The notes under the pieces are model-generated. The model worked only from the letters and a program-made list of their open reading frames with translations, did no database searches and was not told where the DNA came from. This document shows, piece by piece, positions 1 through 10,789 of a DNA stretch of 64,000 nucleotides. The translations under genes were made by a program, and so were the position numbers. The stretch comes from Crossaster papposus. Lineage: Eukaryota > Echinodermata > Asteroidea > Velatida > Solasteridae. How positions within the stretch are numbered: position 1 is the stretch's first letter; every line of letters begins with the position of its first letter. The stretch is taken from contig JBAIAA010000313.1 in the NCBI GenBank assembly GCA_037893245.1, forward strand, positions 248,001-312,000, in the 5' to 3' direction.

Positions 1-255
1 CTAAATAAACGTTTACAAAACGTTATTTAAACGTTTAATTAGGCCCGCTAGGTCTTCGTCCTAAATAAACGTTTAAAAAACGTTTTTTAAACGTCCGCTA
101 CGTCTTGATTTTTAACAAACGTTTAAAAAACGTTTGGAGAACATCTAATTTTGACCTAATATTTGCCCCAAAGCAAAGGTTTTTTTAAAACGTTTACAAA
201 ACGTTTACGAAACGTTTCAAAAAGACGATTTTTTTTCTGGACGTTTAAAAAACGT
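1..255. repeat. ACGTTT-rich degenerate satellite, block 1
   Basis: Short words of the form AACGTTTAAAAAACGTTT recur with irregular spacing. Two further blocks lie at about 590-780 and 1401-1722, interrupted by the TIR element at 781-1400. No coding signal is visible. The array continues to within about 20 bp of the splice acceptor of the discoidin exon at 1724. Confidence 0.75.
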
Positions 256-319
256 TTTCTTTACGTCCAAGTCAAATAAAAACTAATTGTAATTAATTAT
301 TGTTTTTTAATATTATGAT

Positions 320-450
320 TTAATATGATTATTATTTTGATGATTAAATTGAGTAGCCTAATGATGGTGATTATGATGATGATTATGATTATGATGATCG
401 ATGATGATTATGATTATGATGATGATCATGATCGTCATCCTCATCGTGTG
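320..450. repeat. ATT/ATG trinucleotide microsatellite
   Basis: A run of imperfect GATGATTATGATT units. A Met/Ile-rich open frame across it is a by-product of the repeat. Confidence 0.75.
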
Positions 451-589
451 GCCCATATGGTCGTCGTCGACGTCGTTGATGTACGTAATTGTTATATTTT
501 GTGACATCGATATCATGCGGTGCGCCGGCGCGGCCTGGCTGGCCGCCTACGTACAGCGTGCATGCCATCGTTTATATTCAAACGCTATG

Positions 590-780
590 TTGGATGTTCT
601 TGAAAGGTTTTCTGAACGTTCTGAATAGGTTTTCTGAACGTTCTTAAAAGGTTTTCTAGACGTTCTTAAAAGGTTTTCTGAACGTTCTTAAAAGGTTTTT
701 TGAACGTTTTTAAAAGGTTTTCTGGACGTTTTTAAAAGGTTTTTTAAACGTCTAAAGGTTTTCTAGACGTCCTAAAAAGG
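590..780. repeat. ACGTTT-type satellite, block 2
   Basis: Units of about 25-30 bp built on GGTTTTCTGAACGTTCTTAAAA, regular enough to show higher-order tandem structure. The block ends exactly where the CACTGCAAAAAC-ended element begins and the same repeat resumes after that element, so the element inserted into the satellite. Confidence 0.75.
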
Positions 781-1400
781 CACTGCAAAAACTATGGTGT
801 TAAAATTTTAACACCAATGTTTTTTTAATCTTTTGGAATGAACATTGGTGTTAAAATGAAGTAAAATGATTCTTGAAGTATTAGTTTCAAATCAAGTACT
901 GGTGTTACGTACTTTTGGTGTTAAATTTGACCTAGTGCGCATGCGTGTGTGAAATAAAGCCCTATGATTGGTCGATAAGGAATTATGGTATATGTTAACA
1001 ATAGTCGGTTAAATTGTTGTATTTAGTCCAAAAACCCATTTATTTTACCATAATATGTAATTATTTAAACGATTCCATGATTGAATTTTGATTTTTGTGC
1101 AAACATAGTTAAAAATTTGCACTTTTATTCGTTTTCAAATTTTGACATTATTCATAAAAACTAGCTGCGACTTCGTCGTGGACAAAAAAGCGTAGTATAA
1201 AACTAACAACGGCAATGGCTATGTGTGTAGTACGTATTCAGTAGGAATAGATTATTATTGTATATGGATGTGTAATAAGTCAGTTCTTTGTAATATTTCA
1301 TTACGTAATTTGTCCATGCAGTTAATATGTACAAAATTATAGTGTTAAAACGGTATGATCCTCAAACTGGTGTTATTCAACACCCACATTTTTTGCAGTG
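781..1400. mobile_element. Non-autonomous TIR element, CACTGCAAAAAC ends
   Basis: The left end begins CACTGCAAAAAC and the right end is its inverse (TTTTTTGCAGTG). A perfect palindrome, GGTGTTAAAATTTTAACACC, lies just inside the left end. No long open frame is present. The middle (about 1010-1340) is clearly similar, in inverse orientation, to 42170-42520, so both belong to one family. I could not see a target-site duplication, so the superfamily is left open. Confidence 0.65.
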
Positions 1401-1722
1401 TAGACGTTCTTAAAGGGTTTTCTAAACGTTCTTAAAAGGTTTTCTAGACGTTCTTAAAGGTTTTCTAAACGTTCTTAAAAGGTTTTCTAAACGTCTAAAT
1501 GTTTTCTGGAGAGCTGGTCTGGAAAACGGATACGAGACAAGGTTTTAAATTGGTTTTTTAAACGTTTTAAATTGTTTTTTTAAACGTTCAATAAAAACGT
1601 TTTTTAAACGTCCAAAACCTACCACAAAAAAACGTTTACAAAACGTTTTTTTTTGAACGTTTAAAAAACCAATTTAAAACGTTAAAAAAACGTTCAGAAA
1701 ACGTCCGATTGTTAGCTGGGCA
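1401..1722. repeat. ACGTTT-type satellite, block 3
   Basis: Continuation of the satellite after the 781-1400 insertion. It runs up to the acceptor of the exon at 1724 and so forms the 3' end of that intron or replaced it. Confidence 0.7.
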
Positions 1723-2071
1723 GTAACGTCGATTCCTGGATCCAGGTGAACCTGACTGAAAATACTGTGGTGTCTGGTGTCATCACAAAAGGCTGGTTGT
1801 ACTATAGTGATGGATGGGTAAAGAAGTACAAGGTGGCCTATCAGAAAAATGCCGCATCTGCACTTGAACACGTGACCGATGCAAACGGAAACGTCAAGGT
1901 AATGTTATTTTAATGTTGCTGCCTTGACCCGCAACATTTTGCCTTTTACTTTTATCAGAAACTGAGGGCATTGGCGTACCTCAGAACAGTTCCCGCCTTT
2001 ATCAAGTTTTACCAATGGGTAAAAACTACAAAGAATTTTTACTTTAAATTTCAAAGTGAACAAAAGAAATT

Positions 2072-2142
2072 GGCAAGGCGGGACTCGAACCTGCGACCTC
2101 CGGGATACCAATCCGGCGCTTAACTAACTTAGCTATTTTGCC
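2072..2142 (-). tRNA. tRNA-Thr(GGT)-like sequence or tRNA-derived SINE head
   Basis: 71 nt that fold as a tRNA on the minus strand: acceptor ends GGCAA and TTGCC, a D-arm GCTAAGTTAGTTAAGC, an anticodon loop TTGGTAT with GGT at positions 34-36, and a T-loop region GGTTCGAGTCC that is a good B box. The outer two acceptor pairs, one anticodon-stem pair and one T-stem pair mismatch. It lies antisense in an intron of the discoidin copy and recurs in the same place at 23039-23109. A SINE head or tRNA pseudogene fits better than a working tRNA gene. Confidence 0.5.
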
Positions 2143-2199
2143 CTATGTTTTCGGTCTCTCGAATTGTCAGTATCTTTGTTTAAGGCGCTAGTCGAAAGT

Positions 2200-2800
2200 C
2201 ATTAACACCAGAATGCCGTGAGTAGCACCATCGAACAATTTGGGAGGCTGTCAACAAAATTCGTCTTATATCAATCAATTTCAAACGTTATGCTAACTAA
2301 ATTAGTCCAGTGTGTGACTGAGTCAAGCACACATCGGACTAATTTAGTTAACATTAAGTTTGAAATTGATTTGTTTCAGACAAATTCGATCTGTGAATGA
2401 TGCCTTTCTGCAACAGCTTAGATAAATTCGATCTAAAGTGACCAAAATTTGAAATTGAACTTTTGAATTTTATTCAAATTCATTTTTCAAATTCAATTTC
2501 GTCCAAGGACAAGTTTCACACGCTTTTAATTCACCAAATAAATTTCGTAATTTACCATTGAATTTAGGTCACTCCAAAGTTAGGTTACTCCATCTAAAAA
2601 ATGGCTTCAGAATATTCGTCATTACAGATCAAATTTGTTTAAGCTGTTGCTTAGACGATTTTGATTTGTAATGACGAATATTTTTGACATGTTGTCAACA
2701 AAGGGTGACCAAACGTTGAAATTGATTGATAAAGAATTGTATTGGTATGGTTAAAGCGTGTGATTTGTTTTTCTGTGACGAAATGTGAAATTTGGTGAAT
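2200..2800. repeat. Intronic palindrome-rich segment
   Basis: Inverted arms of about 45 bp (about 2270-2317 and 2328-2373) share the word CTAACTAAATTAGTCC. Shorter inverted pairs around them (TTTGAATTTTATTCAAA-type) extend the symmetry to about 2760. The same structure is kept at about 23240-23700 in the duplicate intron. It is probably a fold-back element that predates the duplication. Confidence 0.55.
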
Positions 2801-3030
2801 TTGAATCTAAAATGTTTTAAAATAGCGGGGAAAACCTATAATTTTGGGGAATTACCTCCCCTCTTCCAGTATTGTCCCGATTATAAAAAAATAATAAAAC
2901 GTATAATCTTTGCTTTTGTTGCAGGAGTTCAATGGTAACACCGATGTGACCACCGCTGTCACTATTATGTTTGATGAAAGCGTGCTCGCGACTGTAGTGC
3001 GTATTGAGCCTACTGATTGGCAACGTTATG

Positions 3031-4720
3031 CTTTTGTTATGTCATGTTTTTAATTTGTCCCTATCTAAGGGTATTTTTCCCGATAAACTTAAAACGGCAA
3101 AAGTGACTCCTATATTTAAAACTGGAGATCGCTGTGAAACAGGCAACTACAGGCCTATATCTGTTTTATCGTGCTTTTCAAAATTACTTGAAAAACTAGT
3201 TTATATTAGAACATCTTCTTTTGTATCTAAATTTGACATCCTGTATAACGGTCAGTATGGATTTAGGAGTAATTATTCTACTGACATGGCCGTAATGGAC
3301 ATGATCCATAAGATAACTAAAGGTTTTGAGAATAAATGTATATCTATTGGTGTCATGATATTTTACTACATAAGCTTAATTTCTATGGTATAAGAGGGAC
3401 TCCATTAAACTGGTTTTGTAGTTATCTCTCCAACAGGAATCAATATACTAAACTAGACTCATGTTTCTCTTCTATGAGTACAATTACATGTGGAGTACCG
3501 CAGGGATCTCTTCTTGGCCCATTGCTCTTCTCATTATATATAAATGATATTTGCCAAGCTTCGACATTATTCTCTTTTATTCTTTTTGCTGATGACACTA
3601 ACATATTTTACTCGAGTAATAACACTGACTTAGAAACTATTGTTAGTCGTGTTAATATTGAATTAGCCAAGGTGTCAATTTGGCTTTAGTCTAATAGGCT
3701 GTCACTTAATTCAAAAAAATGTACATTTATGGTCTTTCGAAATAGAAAAAAGAAGTTGAGTACATCCAATTGTCAAGTTAAAATTAATAACGAGCCTATA
3801 CTGCAAGTGTCACATACTAAATTCCTTGGTGTCTATATTGATGAATGTCTTTCTTGGAAATTCCATATAAAGGAATTAGAAAACAAAATTTCCAAAAATA
3901 TAGGCATCATGAGTAGATTAAAGTACACTCTTCCATCAAGCATTTTGCGTACTTTGTACTGTTCATTAATTCTTTCTTACCTTTCTTATTGTAACGTTAT
4001 TTGGGCTAACACGTACAAGTCAAATCTTGATAGATTGATTAAACTGCAGAAAAGGGCAATTCGTATTGTATCTAAGGTCCACTTTAACGAACATACCACT
4101 CCTTTATTTAAGAAATACAACCTTTTGTCTCTTAACAATATCAATGTCTTTCAACAAGACGTTTTTATGTATAAATTTATAAATAACCAACTTCCTGAAT
4201 CGCTACATAACCTGTTTCAACGTAACAGATCTATACATAATTATAATACTAGGACTGCATCCAAAATACACATACCTCTTGCTAGAACAACTCTTTCTCA
4301 ACATACTATTTTTTTCTCTGGACCCAAAAATTGGAATTATCTCATCGTCTGTAAGTAATTGCCCTTCAATCAATACGTTCAAATGTAAATTGAAATCATT
4401 CCTACTCAACTCCCAGAGTAGTTAATTTATTGTCATCTGTTAAGTTATTTTAGCCAATAATAATCCGTTTTGCTTAATATCAAGTCCATACTTAATATGT
4501 TTAACCGATCCATGTATTATTTAATTATGTGATCACGACTAAATATTGTAATCAGTGTTTTTGTATTATCCTGTCCTGTTCTGTAGGGCACATCCGCCAC
4601 AAGCTTTTGCTTTCTAGGATGATGCCTCCACATTTGTTTTAATGTACATGTATTATTCAATGTAATTAAGAGTAAGAATGTGGAAATAAATGTTCTATTG
4701 AATTGAATTGAATTGAATTA
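3031..4720 (+). mobile_element. 5'-truncated LINE (CR1/jockey-like), inside a discoidin exon
   Basis: This non-LTR retrotransposon fragment begins within the reverse transcriptase (FPDKLKTAKVTPIFK, NYRPISVLSCFSKLLEK) and continues through GVPQGSLLGPLLFSLYIND and the catalytic FADD box. The usual C-terminal region follows. The first catalytic motif (normally FLDLSKAFDT) is missing at about 3345, where an internal deletion also shifts the frame. A TAG follows IWL at 3690, so the copy is dead. There is no endonuclease domain. The 3' end is a short TTGAA tandem tail (about 4697-4720), after which host exon sequence resumes. No clear target-site duplication is visible. The clade within the CR1/jockey group (L2, Rex1 or Crack-like) is uncertain. 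Confidence 0.85.
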
Positions 4721-4864
4721 TCTGCAATTGGAGTTGCTGGGATGTCGCCCTACTTAATTTGGCTAAATAGATGATATTCTGAAACTGAGTACTAATTGCA
4801 CATTGCACTAAGATGAGGTTTTAACTAAAATTCATTACCCAACTATCCAGAATAACCGCTATAG

Positions 4865-5215
4865 ACAAGTTAACAAGGGTAAACTTCCTGTGCGTTCATC
4901 GTGGCTGAAAAACAAAACAAAGAAAACAAAGAAAACATCTGAAATACAGCTAAAAAAGTCCAGGGCAAGATTTGATCCGGATCAGGGTACCATATGGGCC
5001 TGAAACTTTTCTCGGTTAGAATGACACTTTTCCGGGTCAAAATGACCCCTAAAAGGAGCCAACGAAAAGTCATTCTGACCCGGAAGATCTGGTGTTAGGC
5101 CCCTGATCTGGATCAAATCTGACGTGGGACTTTTTAAAGTGTATTTCAGAGATGTTCTTTGTTTTGCTTTTCAGCCACGATAAACGCACAGGATGTTTAA
5201 CCTTGTTTGTCCAGA
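4865..5215. mobile_element. Fold-back MITE, copy A
   Basis: Two arms of about 130 bp are inverted copies: GGGTAAACTTCCTGTGCG with ATCGTGGCTGAAAA on the left, and the inverse on the right ending AACCTTGTTTGTCCAG. The centre is itself palindromic around CCGGGTCAAAATGACCCC and TCATTCTGACCCGG. The same element sits at the matching place in the second copy (24187-24533), so it inserted before the duplication. Confidence 0.7.
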
Positions 5216-5269
5216 CGATACAAAACATTGCCCTCTGGCTCCGCCCTATAACGCACACAGTTGATCTAT

Positions 5270-7560
5270 TTCTAGATAATTTGGTAATGAACTTGTAGGC
5301 CTCATTTTAATGCAATAGGCAAGCACTCAGTTTCAAAATAGCATCGATTCTGCCTTCAAATTTTAATGCTGTTCGAGCGGATAATAATTTAGATGATTTT
5401 TTTGTTGAAATTGCATGGCGCAAGAGTATTTTTTTGGGGGGCGTAATTAGACAACAACATTTAACAATATTTAGACCAGCCCTAAAGTTCGCGCGAAACC
5501 AAACGATGCAGTGATTAAGTATTAGACGCTTATTTGACGAAATTTACCGAATTGCGGCACTATATATGACTACAACTAAAATATACTATTTAGTGCGGTG
5601 AAAATATTGCCCTTAAACACAGTTTCGTTGTGTGCTTATATAGCTTGTGAGAAAATAAACATATTTATGTATTGATTTTGAAAACGTTACTTTCTGTACA
5701 AGACGTCTAAACTATATTCTGATTATGAGCGTCGGTCTAGATCATTTGGGAGTAATGGTTACTTTAAAACCATTTTATTTTAAAATATTATCGTCTTACT
5801 CAGTGGTTCAATATTATACTTGTTTATCTGAATACATATTATGTAAAAACTTGTACCGCGTAAACAAATCATATTTATCTTTAACATTTTTCTCTGCACG
5901 TCTATAACAGTTCATCTTAAATTGATACACACATATTAATAGTTGTGGCACTTAATATGATTAAATTGACTATTTAGCACAGTCCAAATTACAAGAGCAA
6001 TGTACTCTAATTTTGAAAATTTGTTTGACAAAAACGTTCATTTTTGTAGAAGTCCAAATACTATAGGTCTTGAGTATGAGAACATATTTTTCTGAAGTAA
6101 CGGCTACGCTTACATTACTGTCCACAGCATAATTATAGCTCATTCGTTCGATATATTAACTCACCACTTATTAAAGAAAACTGCCGAAAAAAGGTTAACA
6201 GAAAGTAATCAAGTTCAAAACCTCACTTTTTTGATTGCCGTTGTTATGCACCGCGTGTGGAGTAGTTACGAAAGAGAAGAAAATGTTACAGTTTTATGTG
6301 ACAACGTTCAATATGCAATGGACCTTATTCACAAGAAAGCCATTTTGGTTGTGTTCCCTGTGTGCGTTTTATGAATTGTAAACTGTTGAATGGGATGGTG
6401 TCAGACTATTTTTGCGTGTTAGCCTCACTTTCAATATTTTTTTTAAAATGTGGCACAAAACAATATGGTAAATGTTTAATAAAAAAACAAATATTCATTT
6501 GAGAAGACTGGTATTAATTGGTAATTAACTTTAGGTCATTTCTATCCCCAAGTTCAAAACAAGAAATTGTTGCTTCACTTTCAATTCAATATGGCCGACT
6601 CGTGAATAAAGCCCATACTCTTAGACATTCGAAAAATATAATATTTATGCCTTGTTCATTATTCATATAAAACATGTAGATAGAGATGACACTAATAATT
6701 TGTCTACATATTAGAAGTTAATAAAATTGGTTAGCAATGTGGAATACAAAGTCGTAAATTTGTGGAATTCCTGGCATTGAGAGTTGTAAAGAAGATTTTG
6801 TTTTAAAGGTGGTATGCCACCTGATATTTCTATCAATGTATTTTTTTGCATGCCTGACTATGCATCCTTGGCAACAAACGTAGAGGAATTTGACGTCACT
6901 GCTCCAACGCGAGTTGAATAATAGTCTGAACAAACCGCATTCTGTTTGGCCCAAACCCCGGGGAGTAAATGCACTTATAATCACTTATTGTTTTTAAAGA
7001 ATACAGTGATCCAGTGAATGTCCGACACCATTCTGAAACAACAGACAAGCAATGCTAACCGTCAGCAACAGATCATTTGCGACCAACTCTGTTTTCGTTT
7101 TATTTAAAAGTTGCGCGTTTATGTAATACTTAAAATATTTTGCGCAATTCAACTCAAAATAAAAGTCTTACCACTTTAGTGTTTTACGCATGGATGACCT
7201 GTCACAGAAGCGTTTCTTCAGAACTGGTATGGTTTCTGTGGTTACAGGGTAGATCAGGGAGTCTATTCTTTTAGTGTAATTTATTAATGGCTTTGTTGAA
7301 AGTTTTTAACATCTGCCATTTTAGTCTACTCGCTCCGTCTCCATTAAGAGGCATCAGTGTCATGTTTTTGTCAACCCTTTCGTATATATATAATGCCGCA
7401 TCGTATCATCATTGATTAATGATTTTATAGTTAATGGCATCGTTTAATTATGTATTGTAGCAGCTTAAAACTCTCGTAGCTTATATAGCTACCGCAGCAC
7501 TGAAATAGAGCACACGTACTTCTAGTGTGAGACACACCGCACACGTATGTATGACATTAG
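5270..7560. other. AT-rich non-coding DNA of duplication copy A
   Basis: No gene is seen. Most of this stretch aligns by eye with 24600-26390, with a segment (about 5280-5830) missing from the second copy. An open frame on the minus strand at 6718-6984 has a partly matching frame in the other copy, but nothing in it is recognisable and frame conservation is poor. Confidence 0.6.
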
Positions 7561-7569
7561 GCACACGGT

Positions 7570-7745
7570 CAGGGTATGCCATGAGAAAGATATTTGGATA
7601 TATGGCATTCGCAGATTTGTCCTTCGAAAATTATAGGTAGAATAACCAGCAATTTTCAAACAGCTTGTTTTTCTACCTCATGAGACATTTCTTCAAAGGA
7701 CCAATCGGCGATGGCCCTGTTGCCAAATATCTTTCTCATGTCGTA
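7570..7745. repeat. Inverted repeat, CATGAGAAAGATATTTGG arms
   Basis: An 18-bp arm CATGAGAAAGATATTTGG is repeated as its exact inverse near 7725. Weaker inverse similarity between the arms includes CTACCTCATGAGA. The matching pair is kept at about 26395-26570. Confidence 0.6.
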
Positions 7746-8019
7746 CTCTGAAGGTGTATTCGCCAAATTTCATGCTTGTATCATCAAAGGCGCAATCACA
7801 TCACCTATCTGCTGTACTAAACAGGCGAGTTGGTCTTTCCAATATACCCTGGTTCTCTTCGAAATGTTGTCTCTCCAATAACCTTAGCCCGTTCGCCGTT
7901 GTTGCGCGCAGCTAGCTCTGCCAAGACGAGATGGTGTAGTGTTTTGTACCTGGGAACATACGCCCATTACCCATCAAAAGATTCAATTGTCAATCATTGC
8001 AGCTCAGCTGGGAGCGAGA

Positions 8020-8065
8020 ATGGACGGAGCAGTAACTTGGATTCTGATGCCATCAGCAATGACGG
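8020..8065 (+). CDS. Signal-peptide first exon, type W (MDGAVTWILMPSAMT)
   Basis: ATG begins a 15-codon hydrophobic leader MDGAVTWILMPSAMT that ends in phase 1 before the donor G|GTACGT. It is a variant of the first exon of the discoidin gene at 19654 and would splice in frame to the phase-1 acceptors at 20867 or 21628. No discoidin body lies directly behind it. It could be an alternative first exon of the 20-24 kb gene or the remnant of a lost paralogue. Transcription cannot be judged from sequence. Confidence 0.6.
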
Positions 8066-8345
8066 GTACGTTTTAGTTTTCTACATTAAAGGATATGTAC
8101 AACATTTTCTTTTGGTGTAATTTTCAAAAATATCGTATTTTCAGTTTTCACGAAGAGACGAATTATAATTTGTCCCTAGACAGAGCGTAGATAGAAATAA
8201 CATTGCTCCGAGTGCAAAAACACCGTGGGATCCCATTAATTTAAAAGGCATAGGAGTAATTTGTTTCACGCCAACTGACTTGTTGCCTTCGTTGCATCAT
8301 CTTTAATCAATTCGACCCTCTGAGTACGTTTCGTTTTTTCGTTAA

Positions 8346-8720
8346 TTGCCTAGACCAACCTTGATTGCTAATGAGGAGTCTGTGTCTGTTACTAGAATCT
8401 GTGTCCGTTTGTACGCAGTGCCGCGCTGTTTCATAACGATTCGTGACTGTTTACGAACGAGATGCTATTCATTGTTTAGATTCAAGGTGATGTTTTCGTT
8501 AGTTTCAAGACGGTGTTTTTCTTCAGCTAGAAACTGTAATTACCAGGGAATGCTCATTGGCTGTTACGTGGCAAACTACGTACGTTTGAGTACTCCCCGA
8601 TATACGACGAACGCTAACGAAGTGTTCAGCATTTCGTCTATAAGATACGGTTTCGAGCTACGATTTATTTAGTCTCTTTCCTGTCAGTCTGATCGTCGTT
8701 GCGTAGCTGCCTATTAAAGC
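8346..8720 (+). promoter_or_regulatory. Promoter-like cassette P1, TATA at 8639
   Basis: This segment opens with the words CCTAGACCAACCTTGATTGC, found six times in the window (also near 11279, 12252, 27176, 32341 and 33557). Here it carries TATAAGATA at 8639-8647 and a possible initiator TTAGTCT about 30 bp later, some 300 bp upstream of the ATG at 8962. Use as a promoter is inferred from position, repetition and these words only. The open frame across it starts with TTG and is not taken as coding. Confidence 0.45.
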
Positions 8721-8961
8721 TGCGTTGGTGTATCGATCGTTGAAGTCGCTGATGAATAAATCTAAAACGGAATCTCGATCTTTGCATTATCGGGCAAAGC
8801 TTTGGTTTAGTTTAACGTTGAGGCGCTTCCCGATTGTTGTCGAGTTATAAACGTGCGTATAGTAGCACTTTAGTTGGCTGGCATTGGCGTGAGTCGTTGA
8901 TAATTACATCCTATACCGGATTGCCGGGATTGGTGCTCAGAATTCACCTAAATCTTGGAGA

Positions 8962-9007
8962 ATGGATGGAGCAGCAGCTTTGGTGCTGATGCTGTCAACA
9001 ATGACAG
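8962..9007 (+). CDS. Signal-peptide first exon, type A (MDGAAALVLMLSTMT)
   Basis: ATG plus a 15-residue leader MDGAAALVLMLSTMT, ending in phase 1 at a strong donor G|GTAAGATG. Close copies occur at 13021 (donor lost) and 27942 (intact). The TATA-bearing cassette lies about 300 bp upstream. It is compatible in phase with the exons of the discoidin gene downstream. It is probably an alternative first exon or the 5' remnant of a lost paralogue. Confidence 0.65.
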
Positions 9008-9104
9008 GTAAGATGTATTATCTGTGACATGTTGTATTTCCTCGAATTCTTGACCTGTTTGTGAGCATTTATAGAGAATCTCCATCAGGATCAGGGGCGT
9101 AGTG

Positions 9105-9300
9105 TGTTATTATTATTTATTTTTTTCTGGTAATGAAACTAAAGATTCCTCAAAAGCACCCTAGGCACTGTAAATGAAGAAACCTGTAAAGAGAAGACAA
9201 TGAGAAGAAGGTACAGCTTTGGAGGTGTGGGAAAAACCCACGGAATTAGGCAGGGACGGAAAACCCAATCCACACTTCACAACAAGTTGACTTTGCCCTC
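9105..9300. repeat. Conserved dispersed segment after exon type A
   Basis: A segment with GGGAAAAACCCACGGAAT and GAAAACCCAATCCAC follows the type A first exon in three places (here, about 13150-13330 and about 28090-28270). It looks like an old dispersed repeat copied along with the exon. The open frame across it differs between copies, so it is not taken as coding. Confidence 0.5.
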
Positions 9301-10020
9301 ACAAAAACATCATCAATCATGGCCCAGTGAAAGCTGTTTAGAGTCACAGAAAATAAAAACAACGGCTGTTTATTATCGCAGAAAGGTCTTCAGTCTGTAT
9401 ACTGTACTTAGGTTGTCTCAACTGTTTCAAACAGTATTTTATACGCGAAATCAAAAACTGCCCTTCCGCATGGGCACCTCCGCGACGCGGTTTTTTGCTT
9501 TGCAGCTCGCAGGGATAACCCTTTCAGTACAAAGGCATATTTTGTCACTATGCTTAGGTTACCACAGTAATATACATGATATGACCAGTTAGTGACCAAG
9601 CACTTTTTGCCAAGTTTTAGTGTATAGCGCCCTCGCAAGGCAAAGAAATGAAAGGCCACTCTTCTTTGAAGTGGTGTTGAATCATAATGGATTGACAGTA
9701 CCCCCAAAGCAATGACTATTAGATTAATTATTATTGGCCTGTGAGAAGTTTTTTTTGGAAGGGGTGGGAAGAATTCCATATCCTATCCCCACTTTTTTTG
9801 CCCTTAATATGACTTGACAACTACCAAGGAGTGTAAATCTGATGAAGAAACACTAATTTAGGAGTGAGAAAATTTCAATTTTTTCTTCGAAAATACTTAG
9901 ATCTTTTTTAGATTTACTTAGATTTTATTCAAAATGAAGGAAATCCGGACTATGGAGGTAATTGCACAAACATACAAAATGGGTACACTATGGATGCAGT
10001 TAAAAGTTCAAATGAAGGCT
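9300..10020. other. Non-coding stretch of copy A
   Basis: No gene is seen. It matches 28270-28960 over its length, including CCTCCGCGACGCGG and the word GGCCTGTGAGAAG. Open frames on both strands are not conserved in frame between the copies. Confidence 0.55.
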
Positions 10021-10140
10021 ACCCCCCCCCCCCCCCCCCCCCCCCCAACTCAATGTTGGGTTGGCGGTGTGTGCATCATTACTCCAACATTGGAATGGGG
10101 GGGGGGGGGGAGTGGGGAGGGGGGAATGGGAGGGGGGACC
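10021..10140. repeat. Poly-C / poly-G pair forming a hairpin
   Basis: About 26 consecutive C are followed by AACTCAATGTTGG, a short spacer, CCAACATTGGAATGG and a long G run. The two halves are inverse copies, so the segment can fold on itself. The duplicate at about 28975-29043 keeps the same inverse words with shorter runs. Confidence 0.75.
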
Positions 10141-10164
10141 ACAATAAAACTTGCTCGGGTGAAT

Positions 10165-10400
10165 GCTCATGACAGACTATGAAACTTCTCAAATCATGGT
10201 AGTACACACATTGGTTTGTCACACTGTTTACAAATCATGCGAGTTTGTTTCCGCTTGGCTCTGGTACTGCAAACAACACAGTTGCGCTTTTTGCTGGCAT
10301 AAATTCTCCCAGGATAGTGATGAGTCGGAAAGCGGCTGGAACCACGTGACACTTGACTGGCATGCTGAGCTGGGTTGTGCTTCCAAGTGTAAATAAGATT
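10165..10400 (-). pseudogene. piggyBac transposase C-terminal zinc ribbon, relic A
   Basis: The minus strand encodes the end of a piggyBac-family transposase: KKRNCVVCST, then MICKQCDKPMCVLP, the Cys-rich zinc-ribbon tail that binds the element ends in this family. A Cys codon in the expected CVLPCF is TGA here. The matching segment in the other copy (29050-29259) keeps it. No catalytic domain is attached, so this is a deletion derivative carried by the duplication. Confidence 0.7.
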
Positions 10401-10590
10401 TATTAAGAAGTATATTACTTATCTGAAAGTAAACAATGATTCTAGGCATCCAGCTAAATTATTGTGCTAGATATGCTGTAATTGTTTTGAAAACTTGAAT
10501 TTTATAAAGACAAATTTGCGATCGCCGGACGGCGATCGTTAAAAAAACAAGAACAACTTAAGAATAACTGCCTGAAGATTGAGGTTTTAA
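10385..10590. repeat. piggyBac-associated non-coding segment with GCGATCGCC palindrome
   Basis: Contains CTGAAAGTAAACAATGATTC, then GCGATCGCCGGACGGCGATCG, an 8-bp inverted pair. It is related to the inside of the TTAA-flanked MITE at 21811-22187 and to 29300-29470, and it adjoins the zinc-ribbon relic, which ties the MITE to the piggyBac family. Confidence 0.6.
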
Positions 10591-10789
10591 TAAACGTCGG
10601 GTAATTTAATAGCGGCATCGCTTAACACATGAGTTGTCGCGTTACAAAGGTTTGTGTTTCCCGCTAGAGGTTTTTAGGCCGAAATCGATTAAGTGGATAG
10701 CAACAAATATTCTGGCGAGGTTAATATTGTCAAAATCAGTTTCAATCATTAAGATTACGAAAATCATACAGGGGAATATTTGACCCAAA

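Larger units (their letters stand above)
1724..4757 (+). pseudogene. Discoidin (F5/8C) gene, 3' exons, LINE-interrupted
   Basis: Two exons of a secreted discoidin protein are recognisable by comparison with the intact copy at 19654-24029. The first (1724-1898) follows an AG acceptor in phase 2 and encodes the domain core with SWIQVNL and VKKYKVAYQ before a GT donor. The second begins at 2925 after a TTTTGTTGCAG acceptor, reads EFNGN and VVRIEPTDW, and is then interrupted by a LINE. The end of the domain (CLQLELLGC in the intact copy) resumes at about 4721 and stops at 4755-4757. The AATAAA signal of the intact copy reads AATAGA here. The N-terminal half of the domain would lie left of the window or is lost. 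It is probably a dead copy. Confidence 0.8.

Noticed and set aside
401-628. 75-codon Met/Ile-rich frame
   Set aside because: It is generated by the ATT/ATG microsatellite and has no further support.
8346-8672. Recurring frame RPTLIANEESV at 8346, 11277, 12250, 27174 and 32339
   Set aside because: It begins with TTG, not ATG, and varies in length between copies. It crosses a segment better explained as a repeated upstream cassette.
9200-9592. 130-codon frame MRRRYSFGG and its partner at 28186
   Set aside because: The two copies diverge with frame changes and different ends, and the segment behaves as a dispersed repeat.
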